Source: Capitulum mitella
Taxonomy: Eukaryota > Arthropoda > Thecostraca > Pollicipedomorpha > Pollicipedidae
Direction of reading: 5' to 3'
DNA: 64,000 nt
NCBI GenBank assembly: GCA_030062745.1
Contig: CP099848.1
Location: 6,627,685-6,691,684 of the forward strand
This document shows positions 52,256 through 63,500 of the stretch, in pieces. Every line of letters starts with the position of its first letter. The stretch's first letter is position 1. Below the pieces are notes generated by a model. It was not told the origin of the DNA, made no database searches, and saw nothing but the letters and a program-made list of their open reading frames with translations. The position numbers were made by a program, and so were the translations under genes.

Positions 52256-55200
52256 GTGAGGGTCTGCCGCCCAGGAGGCAGTCATTGGGGACGCTGATGA
52301 ATGACCACTGCGTGCCACCCTGTCTAAATCCTGGATTAGATAAGCAGAGCACTGCCAACGTGGTGGTCAGATTGCACAGGACTTGTACTGCCGAGGATTC
52401 CACAGTCAGTTATCACAAAAATTTCTTAGACATACTGAACTATTATGGCCGCTGAAAAATTATTTGCACTGTACATGATACTCTGCAGGCAGTAACAATC
52501 ATCCACGAACAAAATTCAGACGCTGCAATGGGTCGGAGGTCCTGTCACTGCTCCGCTACTGGCCATCAGGCATCTGCTTCATGTTTTTTTGGAATGGATA
52601 TTCACTTCACATTTTGGGGGAAACAGGAGTACGAAATGCGTGTCATTGCTCTCTAGTGTCTGGAGCTCAGCTAGTTCAATCCGCGACAAGCAGGCATTAA
52701 ACATGCGTCAGCAACAGTCGGAGATTATTGGGTGTACTGTCACGAGTACCGTTTTTCAGCGCCAAAACAGCAGGCCGAGATTGCGATGACCGCACTGTTC
52801 ATGTTTGTCACTCGGCAGGTGGCGGTTCTGGCCGCATGCATCGGCCTCGGCTACTGGTGCTACTACTACTTCGACCACTTCCACTTCCACGTGACGAAGG
52901 CGTACGCGCACATTGGCCACACGGAGGCGCAGCACCTGATCGGCCAGCGCTACCTCCATGGTCGGTGTCTCATTTCTAACTGAGCACCTGTGATTTTCGC
53001 TCCGGATCCCACTAATCTGCCATGCATTCAGATGCGTAGATTAAGTTATGTATTATGTAGGGCTTTCCCGAGGGACTTGAGTATGGTGCAAGTTTTGTTT
53101 CCTTCGCCTGAGATTGACGGAATTCATCGTATTTTTCGCACAACGGATTTGAGCGCCCAGGTTTGAAGAAATTTATATTGGTCATAATGAAAAGGTCTCA
53201 CATAGGCCTTAAAAAGTATGAACGTTTTACGAGCCTGAAAGGTAATCAAATACATTTCTCTCTCGCTTTATATTGCGAAGTCCACTGGCTTAGTCGTAAA
53301 ACCAAGCAAATGGTTCTAATCCAGCGACAGATTTAGATTAAGATAACTTTATGTCAGCCCGGCCAGACTGCGAACAGTTTATGCTCAGTGTCGCATTAAA
53401 GTCGTTAGCACCTGTTCATTTACGGATGCATAAGAAGGAAACTAAATCCTAATCGTAGGAGCACCGGTATGAGTTATCACTAGTCTCTTAACTGAACGTA
53501 ATAATAGAAAGTTTTCCCCTAAGTGTTGTTCTCAAACACGTGGAAACGTTTAGGTCCACGGTTTGTTCTTTGGACCCGGCAAAATAGATCTTAAAACATG
53601 TACAACTAAGAAGATGCCTAGCTTACTCAAAAAGGCTCACTTACTCAAAGCTTTAGCTTACTCAAACCATTTCTTTTCTTGAAACTGGACTGTACGTTCC
53701 CGTTAAGGTTAATAACAGTATGACTAAGCGACTTTGTGTTTCTAAAGCCGTCCACAGGCGCTTGTTCTGCTATGGTGCTATGCTATGGCAGAATGATTGC
53801 TGGTTAGCCATCTTTACACTCGGTTTGATGACTTGCTTTCATCGCAGATTGGTTAGATTACACAACTGATTAGCGTGCGGTGGCATCGGGCAACAATTGT
53901 GAAATGGTTTCCGTACGTGCAGAACATTTGAAAATCATAATGACGTTATCGACCAACCAGACCAGCTACACGATGTGCAAATCAACGCATTTTTGTACAA
54001 AATGCGGCGTTAAATTCAATAAGATGACGCGACCTTTTCGGGCTGAATACATGCTCACTCAATACATCAACTGACGTGACAATGTTTCGCACAGGCAAGG
54101 GCGTGGACAAGGACCATGTGCAGGCAATGAGCTGGTTCCGTAAGGCGGCCAGTCAGGGACACCCTCACGCCTCCTACAACCTGGCGGTGGGTCACCTGCA
54201 GGGCCTGGCCGACGACCTGCAGCCCGGGTAAGTGGTCTCCAGATCCCGCGAGCTGATCCAGAGGCCGGGTAGGTGGTCTCCAGGCCCCGTAATGGGATCC
54301 GGAGCCCGATTACGTGGTCTTCAGGCCCCGAATGTGTCATAAAGCCAGGGTACGTGGTCCTCCAGACCCTGTGGTGTGATCCGGAGCCCAAATACGTGGT
54401 CCTCCGCGCCCGCATATGATCCGGAGCCCGGACAGGTTGTGCTCAGTGAAAAGAAATGCATTTCTGTGGGTACCCCGGCGTGCCTACAATAAAACCATGC
54501 AATAAGAGTAAAATGGCACCATGAACATTTCAACTTAGCCGACTTTGGGTCGGTTTTGTAAAAAAGAAAAAACACTAGATGTACCCTGCCTTGTCTTCTG
54601 AACAATTTGCAGGCTTATCCGACAGTGTGTACCATGGCTAGAGGTTTCCAAAAACTATTGGAGGAGGGGGAGGTTTGACTTGGATTTCAAAAAACTTCTT
54701 TCCAGCGACTGGCGTAGGCCTAATGTTAAAATATCTGCAAAGTGGAGGATCTAGACCCTCCAACCCGCGAGGACGTCCCGCCATGGTGTGTACGACACTC
54801 TTAATTTTCCATTGCCGTATCTTTCTCCTTGCGGTTCTCATCGGGTATCCTCGTTCTGCTTCTTCTGTTCCCGTGCGCCATAACTGTATTCTTCGCCAGG
54901 GCTGCCTCCGGAAGACCTGCGCGATATATTGATTTACAAGGTCACTGCTTGAGGGCTTCGTGTTCCGGTTCGCCCCACGCATTGGCCTGGCCATATTATC
55001 GGAATCCGGTGTCTTCCTGTTTCGCAACGTCGTTTCCTGGATGTTCAGCCAGCCCCACTGGTCTGAGCGCTTTGCCTGTCCGTGCCATTTTTCACTTCCT
55101 CCGTTCTACTGGTCTCGGTCTAGCCGGCCGGGGCGTCCGCAGGCCTGACAGCTCTGCGTGTTTTCGCCAGGGAGGCGCAGAAGCTGATTCAGCACGCAGC

Positions 55201-55270
55201 TGACCACGGCGTGGAGGAGGCGTTCGACATGCTGGACTCGGTCTGTGTCTGGGGCAACTGTGACGAGTGA
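52103..55270 (+). CDS. Membrane-anchored Sel1-repeat protein (four exons, about 191 residues)
   Basis: The coding exons are 52103-52255, 52771-52960, 54095-54227 and 55171-55270; they join in phase to give 576 nt including the stop. Residues 1-51 are a basic, cytosolic-looking N-terminus (RQRRKSFDK, then PPDWDETLPYGGKVYLARRK). Residues of about 66-86 form one hydrophobic segment (VAVLAACIGLGYWCYYYF) that should span a membrane. Two Sel1-type helical repeats follow, with the family hallmarks EAQ, YLHGKGV, AMSWFRKAASQGHPHASYNL and EAQKLIQHAADHG. Sel1 repeats are known as protein-interaction scaffolds; this protein's partner is unknown. The start is the first in-frame ATG, in good context (GGCGATGG). 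The gene converges on grh, about 2.1 kb away. The exon 2 acceptor is the least certain part. No orthologue name is assigned. Confidence 0.8.
52771..52960 (+). CDS. Sel1-repeat gene, coding exon 2 (transmembrane segment)
   Basis: Encodes the hydrophobic segment and the first half of Sel1 repeat 1, ending CATG|GTCGGT in phase 1. Two adjacent acceptors, ACAG|CAG|, can start it at 52771 or 52774 in frame with exon 1. The better pyrimidine tract belongs to TTTTTCAG at 52752-52759, which would be out of frame with exon 1, so a small missed exon or alternative first exon is possible. Confidence 0.7.
54095..54227 (+). CDS. Sel1-repeat gene, coding exon 3
   Basis: Acceptor TTTCGCACAG|GC and donor CCCGG|GTAAGT. 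It completes the GKGVDKDHVQAMSWFRKAA repeat and starts the next (SYNLAVGHLQGLADDLQPG). Phases match exons 2 and 4. Confidence 0.85.
54228..54435 (+). repeat. 40-41-bp minisatellite beginning at a splice donor
   Basis: About six imperfect units start exactly at the exon 3 donor. The donor word GTAAGTGGTCTCCAG recurs as GTAGGTGG (54269), TTACGTGG (54310), GTACGTGG (54350) and ATACGTGG (54391), at steps of 40-41 bp. CCCGG/GCCGGG preceding several units copies the end of the exon. Confidence 0.8.
55171..55270 (+). CDS. Sel1-repeat gene, coding exon 4 with stop
   Basis: Acceptor TTTTCGCCAG|GG, then EAQKLIQHAADHGVEEAFDM and a short tail ending VWGNCDE, with a TGA stop at 55268-55270. Confidence 0.85.
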
Positions 55271-57375
55271 CCTCCGGTCAGCCGGTCAGACCCGTCTGAC
55301 GTCCCTCCAGCCGAGATCGACGCTTGGCCTCGTCACGTCAGCGGACAAATACTTCAGAAGCGATCCGCAGGACGGCGCCCCAGAGCCTACCTCGCCCTCA
55401 TGACATGAAACAGCAGACGTTTTCGAATGACGTTTACACATTCGACAAAACTTGCCACATAAACCGTTCGACTGGCGTGCGTGTGTCTCAGGTTTCATGC
55501 GTTTGACGGATTCACCTATTCCGACGTTTGCCGCACTGGCGTGAGCGAGCTCCGAACAGAGGGCGGTAATGGTGCGCGGCGCCTCCCGCAGCAAGAGGCC
55601 GCCGCGGCCGCCACCCATCTGCAGCCCTGACGCCGCTGCGCACCCGATCCATGGCCAGAGCTGCTGCGACGTTTGACGAGCACACAGCTCACGGTTGCAC
55701 AGAGCGGCCGCAGCGTCCCGGGCCGCTTTCACCTCAGATCCGCAGCCGCCGCCGAGAGCGGCGCTCGTGCCGGGCCGACATGTTGCGCTTGAGCTTGAGC
55801 GATTGCGTCCCGTGACGACACTGCTGCATGTTAAAAGCGTTCGGCTGACCCGGTCTGCTCGTCTCGGGCCGAGGAGACCATCCGCTGCCGACGCCTGTTG
55901 CTGTTGCTGGTTTCGACACGTGCCATTGCAATGGGAGGGCCGCCGTTTTGCTGATGCTCCGCGCTGGCATCATTGGTGGGCCTATGTGTGACCCGATAGC
56001 GCGGTCAAATCCCGATAGCAGGATAAACTTCACTGTCCGGACCCGTTTTCAGGAAATCGCGGAGTGGAAATACATGTCTTGTTCAACCAATCCTTTCCGC
56101 ATTCTGCTGACGGGGTTTGACCAAAAAGGAAAAAGCTGTCATGCAGGTACAACACCACACGGTCGCATAGTCGGTGCGAAACATTTAAAACGTCGGCTGG
56201 ACATATGTATTGAATAGCGGCATTTCCAACTAGCAAGCTCGCTCGTAGAAAACAGAAGCAGCTGACACATTTCAAACACTGCGACCAATAAATTACACTT
56301 AAAACGCTCATGCGAATCAACCGCGTGAGAAACGCTGTGTATCTAGTTCGATGAAAAAACCATCGACAACACCCACAACATATCCATAGACACATGATAT
56401 GAGATAGCTGCCTGTTACTTAGTGATTGGTCCCAATGTCGGTTCCGTGAGAGTCATGAGAATATTTGCTACCTGTCACCTATCCGAGTGTCATATTTAAA
56501 GTTCGTTTAACTCTCGCGTCTGTAGTACAGCGGGGAAAAGATGAGCAAAGTAGGGGGAACATTAAAGCTAGCAAAAACTAAGTCTACAACGCCTACTTTC
56601 CTTTACGAGTGATTTCGTTATACCACCTCGAGACAAAACAAGAGATGGTACACGAGCAGTATGGTTAAAACAGTCATATGTGGGTTCCGACAATTTTGTC
56701 GAAGGACACTATTGTATTGCTAGCTTTCTTGTTTTGGCACTGACGAATTCAAGCGGGCTTTATGTACACTAGTCAGTCGAGCTGCTTACAGTCTAAACGC
56801 TCCTTGCTCCGTTTCACAGTAAGGCTAAAACAACAGACAAAACACTACCTTATTTTGATATTGATCTCGTTGTCAAGCCAACATTTTGATCAGGTACGCA
56901 ACTGGACAGAACTTATCACAAAATTCCCTCGGCTATGACATACTGTTGGTGAACGGTTGCCTCTGAACTAGTTTTGGTGAGAGAGATAGGTATATTGTGG
57001 TGAGTATGACACAACTTTTGGCTTTCGTTTTGCTTGCTTCTGGCACATGGAACGAGATCCTGCCGCACAGGAGACGCAGTGTCTTATCTACCGGTCGTTT
57101 ATACAGCTTACATCGTGCACGACTGAGCACAACCATTATGACTCCGCAAAACCCATCAATTACCACTCATCGCCACGACTCTACGGGCAGGCTAGTATCA
57201 CAATGTTCATGCCAACATTCAACTCAACGTTGTTTCGGCTCGCCCGCCGACGCGCAGTAACAACGAACAAACCACCACGTACACGAAAGCGAGGACAATC
57301 GCCCGTGGCCCGCCGGCCAGCATGGAGAACGCTTTGCGCGCCATCTGTCGACGACCCGCGTTAGCAGAGTCTCAC
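55271..57375. other. Region between the two convergent genes
   Basis: Contains the 3' ends of the plus-strand Sel1-repeat gene and the minus-strand grh gene. An AATAAA at 56287-56292 is the first plus-strand polyadenylation hexamer I noticed, about 1 kb past the stop, but it is weak evidence. No poly(A) signal for grh could be assigned. A GC-rich patch at 55550-55780 has frames without domains. Confidence 0.5.
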
Positions 57376-57502
57376 TCAGTCGCCCACTTCGATGAGGGTG
57401 ATGTCGTAAGCGCCCTCCTGTTCCGACTGCCGAATCTCCAGCAGGAAAGTGTCTTCATTGCAGTAGTGTGCAATCATGTCATCGTCCATGGTCGCTATCA
57501 CT
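57376..57502 (-). CDS. grh: grh terminal coding exon
   Basis: 127 bp, acceptor TCTCGCAG|A, with a TGA stop at 57376-57378. It encodes [20 protein letters not shown], then [21 protein letters not shown], matching the usual end of Grainyhead proteins. Confidence 0.95.
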
Positions 57503-60500
57503 CTGCGAGATAACCAAAAAGGCGTCAAAAATACATGGCCGGCATTTGGAAGTAAACAAACTCCAGTCTGCTAGGAGTCCCTTGCCTCAGCTGAGACGCA
57601 AGGCTTCCGTTTTTGAGAATACACAGTGAAAAGAGATAAGCATGGGTTTGCGATGGCAATAAATGGACTGTTTGCAGGTTACTTAAGGACCTGTTTTTCT
57701 TTGAAACTCATATGTATTTCTTATGACGATCGTGACTCATTTCTATTCATTTCGCGCAAAAGAGCACCGAAATAGTTAAATGTAGGGCTCACTTGTAATT
57801 GAACGTGTACATCCATAACAAATGTGAGCGCCTTCCCATGATCGGAACAACTGGAATGGTGTGAGGTGCGGTCCAAATAAATGGAGACTGTTTGTTTTAC
57901 CTTGTATGGTAAATGTCATTAATATCTAGTCGTGCTAGTCGCACGTTTAAGTACATGTATTTGTTAGCGCACTGCGCACGCATACGTACCCTTTCTTATT
58001 TTTCCGACAGAGGGTTTGAGCACAAGATGCACTGATTTTGTACTTGCTCTCGATCTGAAACAAACAGAACCGACAGGGTTAATGCTCTGCACATCTGTGC
58101 CTGACCGGGTTATTGTTGCAATTTCTTCTGTCGGTCTTTGGTCCGATCCGACAGTCCGGAAGGTTACAGGACCGAAAGAAAAAGGGGACGGGCGCGACGC
58201 AAGGACATAGCTTGGCGCGCAGTGAGTCGATCAATCTAATCCCAGCTCACCGTTGGCAGAGGTGCGCTTTTTGCCCTTACGATAACTTAAGAGCTCTTGA
58301 AAGGTACGAAATGCGTTTTGTCACACCCGAGTATTTGACACATTGTGAAACATTTCGTATTATTGCAGGATTTTATCTGCATGATTACAGTCTACACAAA
58401 GAACTGCTGAGTTAACTTAAGTACAAAATTGATTACGCTAGCTGCAGCAAATTTCCAATCCAATCGTGTGACATGCAGCACTTTTCTGGTGCCCTCAACA
58501 ACAGTGCCACCCTCTCTACAGTGGCGCCATCTGAGCCTCGCTCACCGCGTGCAGCAGGCCGATGGTGGTAGGAGGAACCACGTGCAGCGGCGTGTAGAGC
58601 TCCTCGCGATCCTGGCGCACATACAGCATGACCCGCTGACTGAGCGGCGGCGAGAGCCGTGCCCGCTTGCCGCCGGGCATGAACAGGCCGTCGTCATCCT
58701 TCCTCTCCCTGTGAGAGAGGTCACAGTCGACGTCAGAGGCCGCCAGCAGACCACGAGCACAGACCGCCGGCCAGTAGCGCAGCCAGGATTTTGGCAACGG
58801 GGTCGATGCTGAAACAGAAAGGCTTCACAGTACTCTTACCATTTGATTGCAAACAACGAGATATTGACGGTACCATATAGAGCACTCCAGATTTTGAAAA
58901 TAAAAATACATTAGTATTAAATTTTGAGATGCTTTTTTTTTTAGAAAATAATTTGTGGTAATGGCCAACTTGTGGGATCCTCTGAACATAAGTAGGGTCA
59001 GCTGACCCTTCTAACCCCCTCTGGCTACGCCACTGCCGCTAGCCAGCACACCATTTCTGCAGGCCGACATCAAATCGGCACACGCCACGACGCACCATTC
59101 GAGAAACCAGAGACCGAATCGACTCCACAGCTGTCCTCCGACGCCCTCAGCGCAGCGCGGGTGTTGCAAGCGTTTCAAAACGGAACACCATTAGCATCAT
59201 GACAACGTATGGTAATGGAGCGAAACCTGGGGCCGAAGCGGGTAGCGTCAGCAGCGGGGGCGCCGCGGCGGCCAACTCTGGACGTCGCCTCGCGCCCGTG
59301 GCCGCCGGCGGCGCAGCGCAAGCAAAGCGCAGGCGCGGCGGGGGCGGGGCGGCACTCACCCCTCGGACGCGGCGACAGGGTTCGTAGGGAAGTTGTAGTG
59401 AAACTTGAGGGAGGCAGGGTTGGCGGGGGGCGGCGCCTGCGGGGGCACGGGCGAGACGGCCGCCTCGTTGCACCTGGTGAGCCGGCATCAGGACGGTTAG
59501 TCACGTGACATGCCAAGCCGGTGACGCTCGCCACGGGTCGCATGCAAAGCGCGGCGCGGGGGCGGAGCCGGCCTAGCAAGGGTCACTATCACAGGGCGGC
59601 ATCTGCAGGCGCACTGATGGACGTCCTCTATTTGCATTGGGTCTGGTCGGCATTTAGCGATGCAGCCAAGGCAAGCAAAAGTAAACAGAAACGAGGGCGC
59701 CGCGTGCTTAAGAGCGAGGAGTTTTTACATTTGAAGGTTCATGCGATGATTGTTTCGCACCTCGGTATAAGCCAGCTCAGCAGTCATTTTTTGTGTTTCG
59801 TTTCTAATTTCCAGAAAAAAAGATTAGGCGCAAAACGAACCCGTTTTGCGAGACAGGCATGACTTGCAGGAGACGCTTGTCTGGCTACTGTGTTTGGAGA
59901 GTTCAGAGATGGTTGCCAAACATTAATCATGAATAGTTGCATAGCACTCAGTCATCCGGACATGATGGCAGTCTATTTTAACAAGAACTACTGTCAACAA
60001 ATTAACACTTTGGTCACTGGCCTTTGGCCATAAGCTACTGACCATTGGCCTCAAATGGAAAAATGTACGACTCCCGTCAGCGTTCGAACTCTTTCCTCTT
60101 ACCAGCGGTCCATGACGCACAAGGAAACAGATATGAGGAAAAGAGACAGATGGCAGAAGAAGGATTAGTTAACGAAATCAAAGGCAGATGGCAGCAGGCA
60201 TGTACTTACAAGCTACTCTCACTGTCCTGCTGCGCATAATAGTTCTGCAGCTCCGTGTTCCCAATCTGAAAACGCAGGTGTTCGTTACGAATTGTCGTAT
60301 TCTATTGGAAATATGCAAATGAACATGTTTACCGCAGAGAAATGTTTTTTGGGCGAGCTGAAAAGTTTTCTGCAGAAGCCGACATGATTTCCGCCATGCA
60401 GCTGCCACTGCTGATCACAGCCAAACACCACGCCTTTAAGCATGCGTTGCAAACAGGTTTACTCTACATATTAAGACTGGCAGGCGGCCGACATTAATCC

Positions 60501-63500
60501 TGTCGGCCAGGGCGTCGTGCCGTCGACTGGGGACCTGGCGTCGGGCGGTGCTGGCGGGGGAGGGGGCGCTCCCCTCGGGACGCCTCGAGAGGCCTCGGTC
60601 GGTGCCGGGTGTGGGCAGTCCCCGCACCTTCTCTGGGTCGTCGCTCGGCTGGAACAGCGTCGGCGGCTTCGTCGTATCGGCCATCGCGTAGAACTCGGAG
60701 CGCTCACACGAGCCGTGGTACATCTCCTCCATCTTCTTGCGGCCGGTGGCGGTCATCTTACGTTTGGAGGCGCGCCGCTCCTCGTCCCGCGTCTTGCGCT
60801 CGGCACCCTGCGAAAGGCCAGGTCAGGTCAGGTCAGGTCAGACGAGTCACTGATTCCCTGTCGCACCAGGTCTCTCACCAGGTCACTCAGGCCATCACTC
60901 TGCGTATATTCTTCACCCGACGACCGGAAAAGAACAGTTCGTTGGCGGCCTATCGAAGAAAACCCGATTATGTAGATGTAGCCCGCTTTTTCGTCTGTCG
61001 GATATTTGTCACGTGACGTAAACGGCGCCATTAGCGGCGTTTCACTTTTAAAAGGGCTCGGAGCCCACATCTGGGGAGGCCGAGCCGCCGACGAAAAAGT
61101 CCACGCCCGGGGCGACAGGGAGCCTCGCCTGATGGACATGCGCCCCCGGTGAAAGTGATTTGGGCCCAGCGACAGATGCATGCTACTCTGCAGCACGCGG
61201 CGCGCTGCACAGCAGGAAGATTTGGAACGGCTTTTTAGAACAAGGTCAGAGTGTGCTCTCTTCCAGCGGGATCGACATCAAGCGAATCATAAAGCGGCAT
61301 TAATTTGCGGCTGAGTGCCGCATTTAAAGACGCCGGAGTGCAGGGCGGTATTACGACCTGAGCGGTGGTCGGGCGCACGCGGACCGGCGCCGGTCGGACC
61401 CGGACCAGCGGCCAGCCGCGCCATGTGTAGCGGCGGCAGTGGCGGCGCGCCGCCGCTCGCCGCTCGTCCGTCATTAGCGGTATGACAGACTGCGCCGGGT
61501 GTCCGGTGTCGGGTGATTTACCGACGCCGGCTGCAGGGCTGCACGGCCGCCTCCATTGTTCGAACGGCGGGCGCGGGCGACCGGGCTCGAGACGTGTTCG
61601 GTGCCCTCCAACGTCGTCCAACGGCGGCCAGCAGCGCTGTCCGCCGTCCAAACGGGACGCTGTGCGGGGATTGACAAAGACGAGCGAGAACTTTTATGGT
61701 CTGCCGATGCAATGATTTCAACCGGCGCCGGGCAGGTCCAGGTGAAGTCTGTCGCACTCAGCGGACCACTGATCAGAAGTCTGGGACCGCAGTCATTGTA
61801 CCACGGAACGTTAGTCTGGGAACCACAGTCAGCGGACCACGGGTCGGCAGTCTGGGACCGCAGTGAGAGGACCGCGGGTCGGCAGTCTGGGACCGCAGTG
61901 AGAGGACCACGGGTCGGGAGTCTGGGACCGCAGTGAGAGGACCACGGGTCGGGAGTCTGGAACCGCAGTGAGAGGACCACGGGTCGGGAGTCTGGGGTCG
62001 CAGTGAGAGGACCACGGGTCGGGAGTCTGGGGTCGCAGTGAGAGGACCACGGGTCAGAAGTCTGAGGGTCGCCTGATCGGCCAGTTTGAGGAACAGGCAC
62101 AGCCAGAGCTGGACGTTAGCTGGTGTTCGTGAAAAGATCACGCTGACCGCGTTTGGCCAGTTGAAGGAGAGTATATCCGTGTGACGATCACGCGCATTAT
62201 GCCAACGGAAGCGGCAGCGTGCGGCGTTCACCAGCGAGCTCACAGCTGATGATGAAGTAGTATAGTGCATATCAGAGATGTCACTTTGTTTTCTTTTGTG
62301 AGAGCCCTGACCCATGCTGTTTTATGCCCCCCAGTCTTGGTTTGGGCCCCAGTGTTTTTTTGGCAGAATTTTGAATCAAGGAAAAATTTTAAAAAAATAC
62401 GTAAGGTCTGTTTTCCTTGGGCATAAGCTGCTCAAGTACAGGACATCTGTCCCGTGATCGTGATTTTTTCGTGATCGTGATCCGATCCCAATTCGTGATC
62501 CAACCCTAGTTTCAGTTTTGGGTTAGAATATACTCTTGCAGACCAAATGGGAAAAATAAATCGAAGAAGAAAAATGGGGAAAAATCGGGACAACGAAAAT
62601 AAAGTGATCGAGATCCGAGGAGTTTTTTTGTGTGGGGTAAGAAAGCCAAGACTTGGTTTTGCCCATACTCGGTGGCTGGATACGCCACTGGGTTAAGCCT
62701 CCCCTAGTTTTTTTTTTTATCGACATGTCTGAATCATAGTTACAAAGCCGCTGCTGAAACCCTTTGTTTAACTGAGCGATCCCACGCTCATTTCTAATAC
62801 ATGTATGATGTTCAGTCTGTCTTTTAAAACGGTGCAACCGAAGCACAGTTCATGGAGGTGTTGCCCTTGTCTTGGTCTATAACGTATGAGTTTATGCTTA
62901 CTATGGAGAACTGACGTCAAAGCAGACCCAGTATCCATTGCATGTTAGCATGCACCGACGAATTTATCACACGGTTTGGATAGGCGGTTGTCCGTTTTAC
63001 ACACACCTTGTCGCAGAACGATTTGACCTGGCAGTAGGCTCGGTGAGAGACGGGAGCGTTTGGGTCCCGGTAGTCTTCGTACGTGTCGATCTGTATGTGC
63101 AGAGGCAGTCCCTGCAAGCACACCCAGGCCGTCAGCTGAGCCCAGTTCGTAGAAGCCGCCGTCGACGCAGAAATTTGATACGACATCCCAGACTCGCATC
63201 TAAGACGAGGCTGAGTGAAAGTTTTTATTCAAATCATAAACGAACCCGACGACCGGCCACGTGATTTAACTCATGGCCTCGTTTTGACACGGCAAGCAAA
63301 CAAGGACAGTTGGCAAGGCTGCCCACGGCATCTCAGGCATAATTACGCATGAGCTGCTAGGGCAAATGACTGCTGCTCTGCAGCTGAACTCGAAGGTGAG
63401 GCCCAGTTGTCTCTCACCTTGACGCCTTTTTGGCTACTGAAGTCAGTACTAAAGCACTGCAAGGCGATGCTTATCTGCAATCAAGGTGTGATATCAAAAC

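Noticed and set aside
61474-62315. Long minus-strand frames with repeated DPWSSHCG-type text
   Set aside because: They are readings of the 35-bp minisatellite inside a grh intron. The same peptide appears in all three frames because 35 is not a multiple of three.
62330-62690. Complete transposon ending at the CGCCACTG word
   Set aside because: The candidate left end is a direct repeat of a GTCTTGGTTT-like segment rather than an inverted one, so no element boundaries can be supported.
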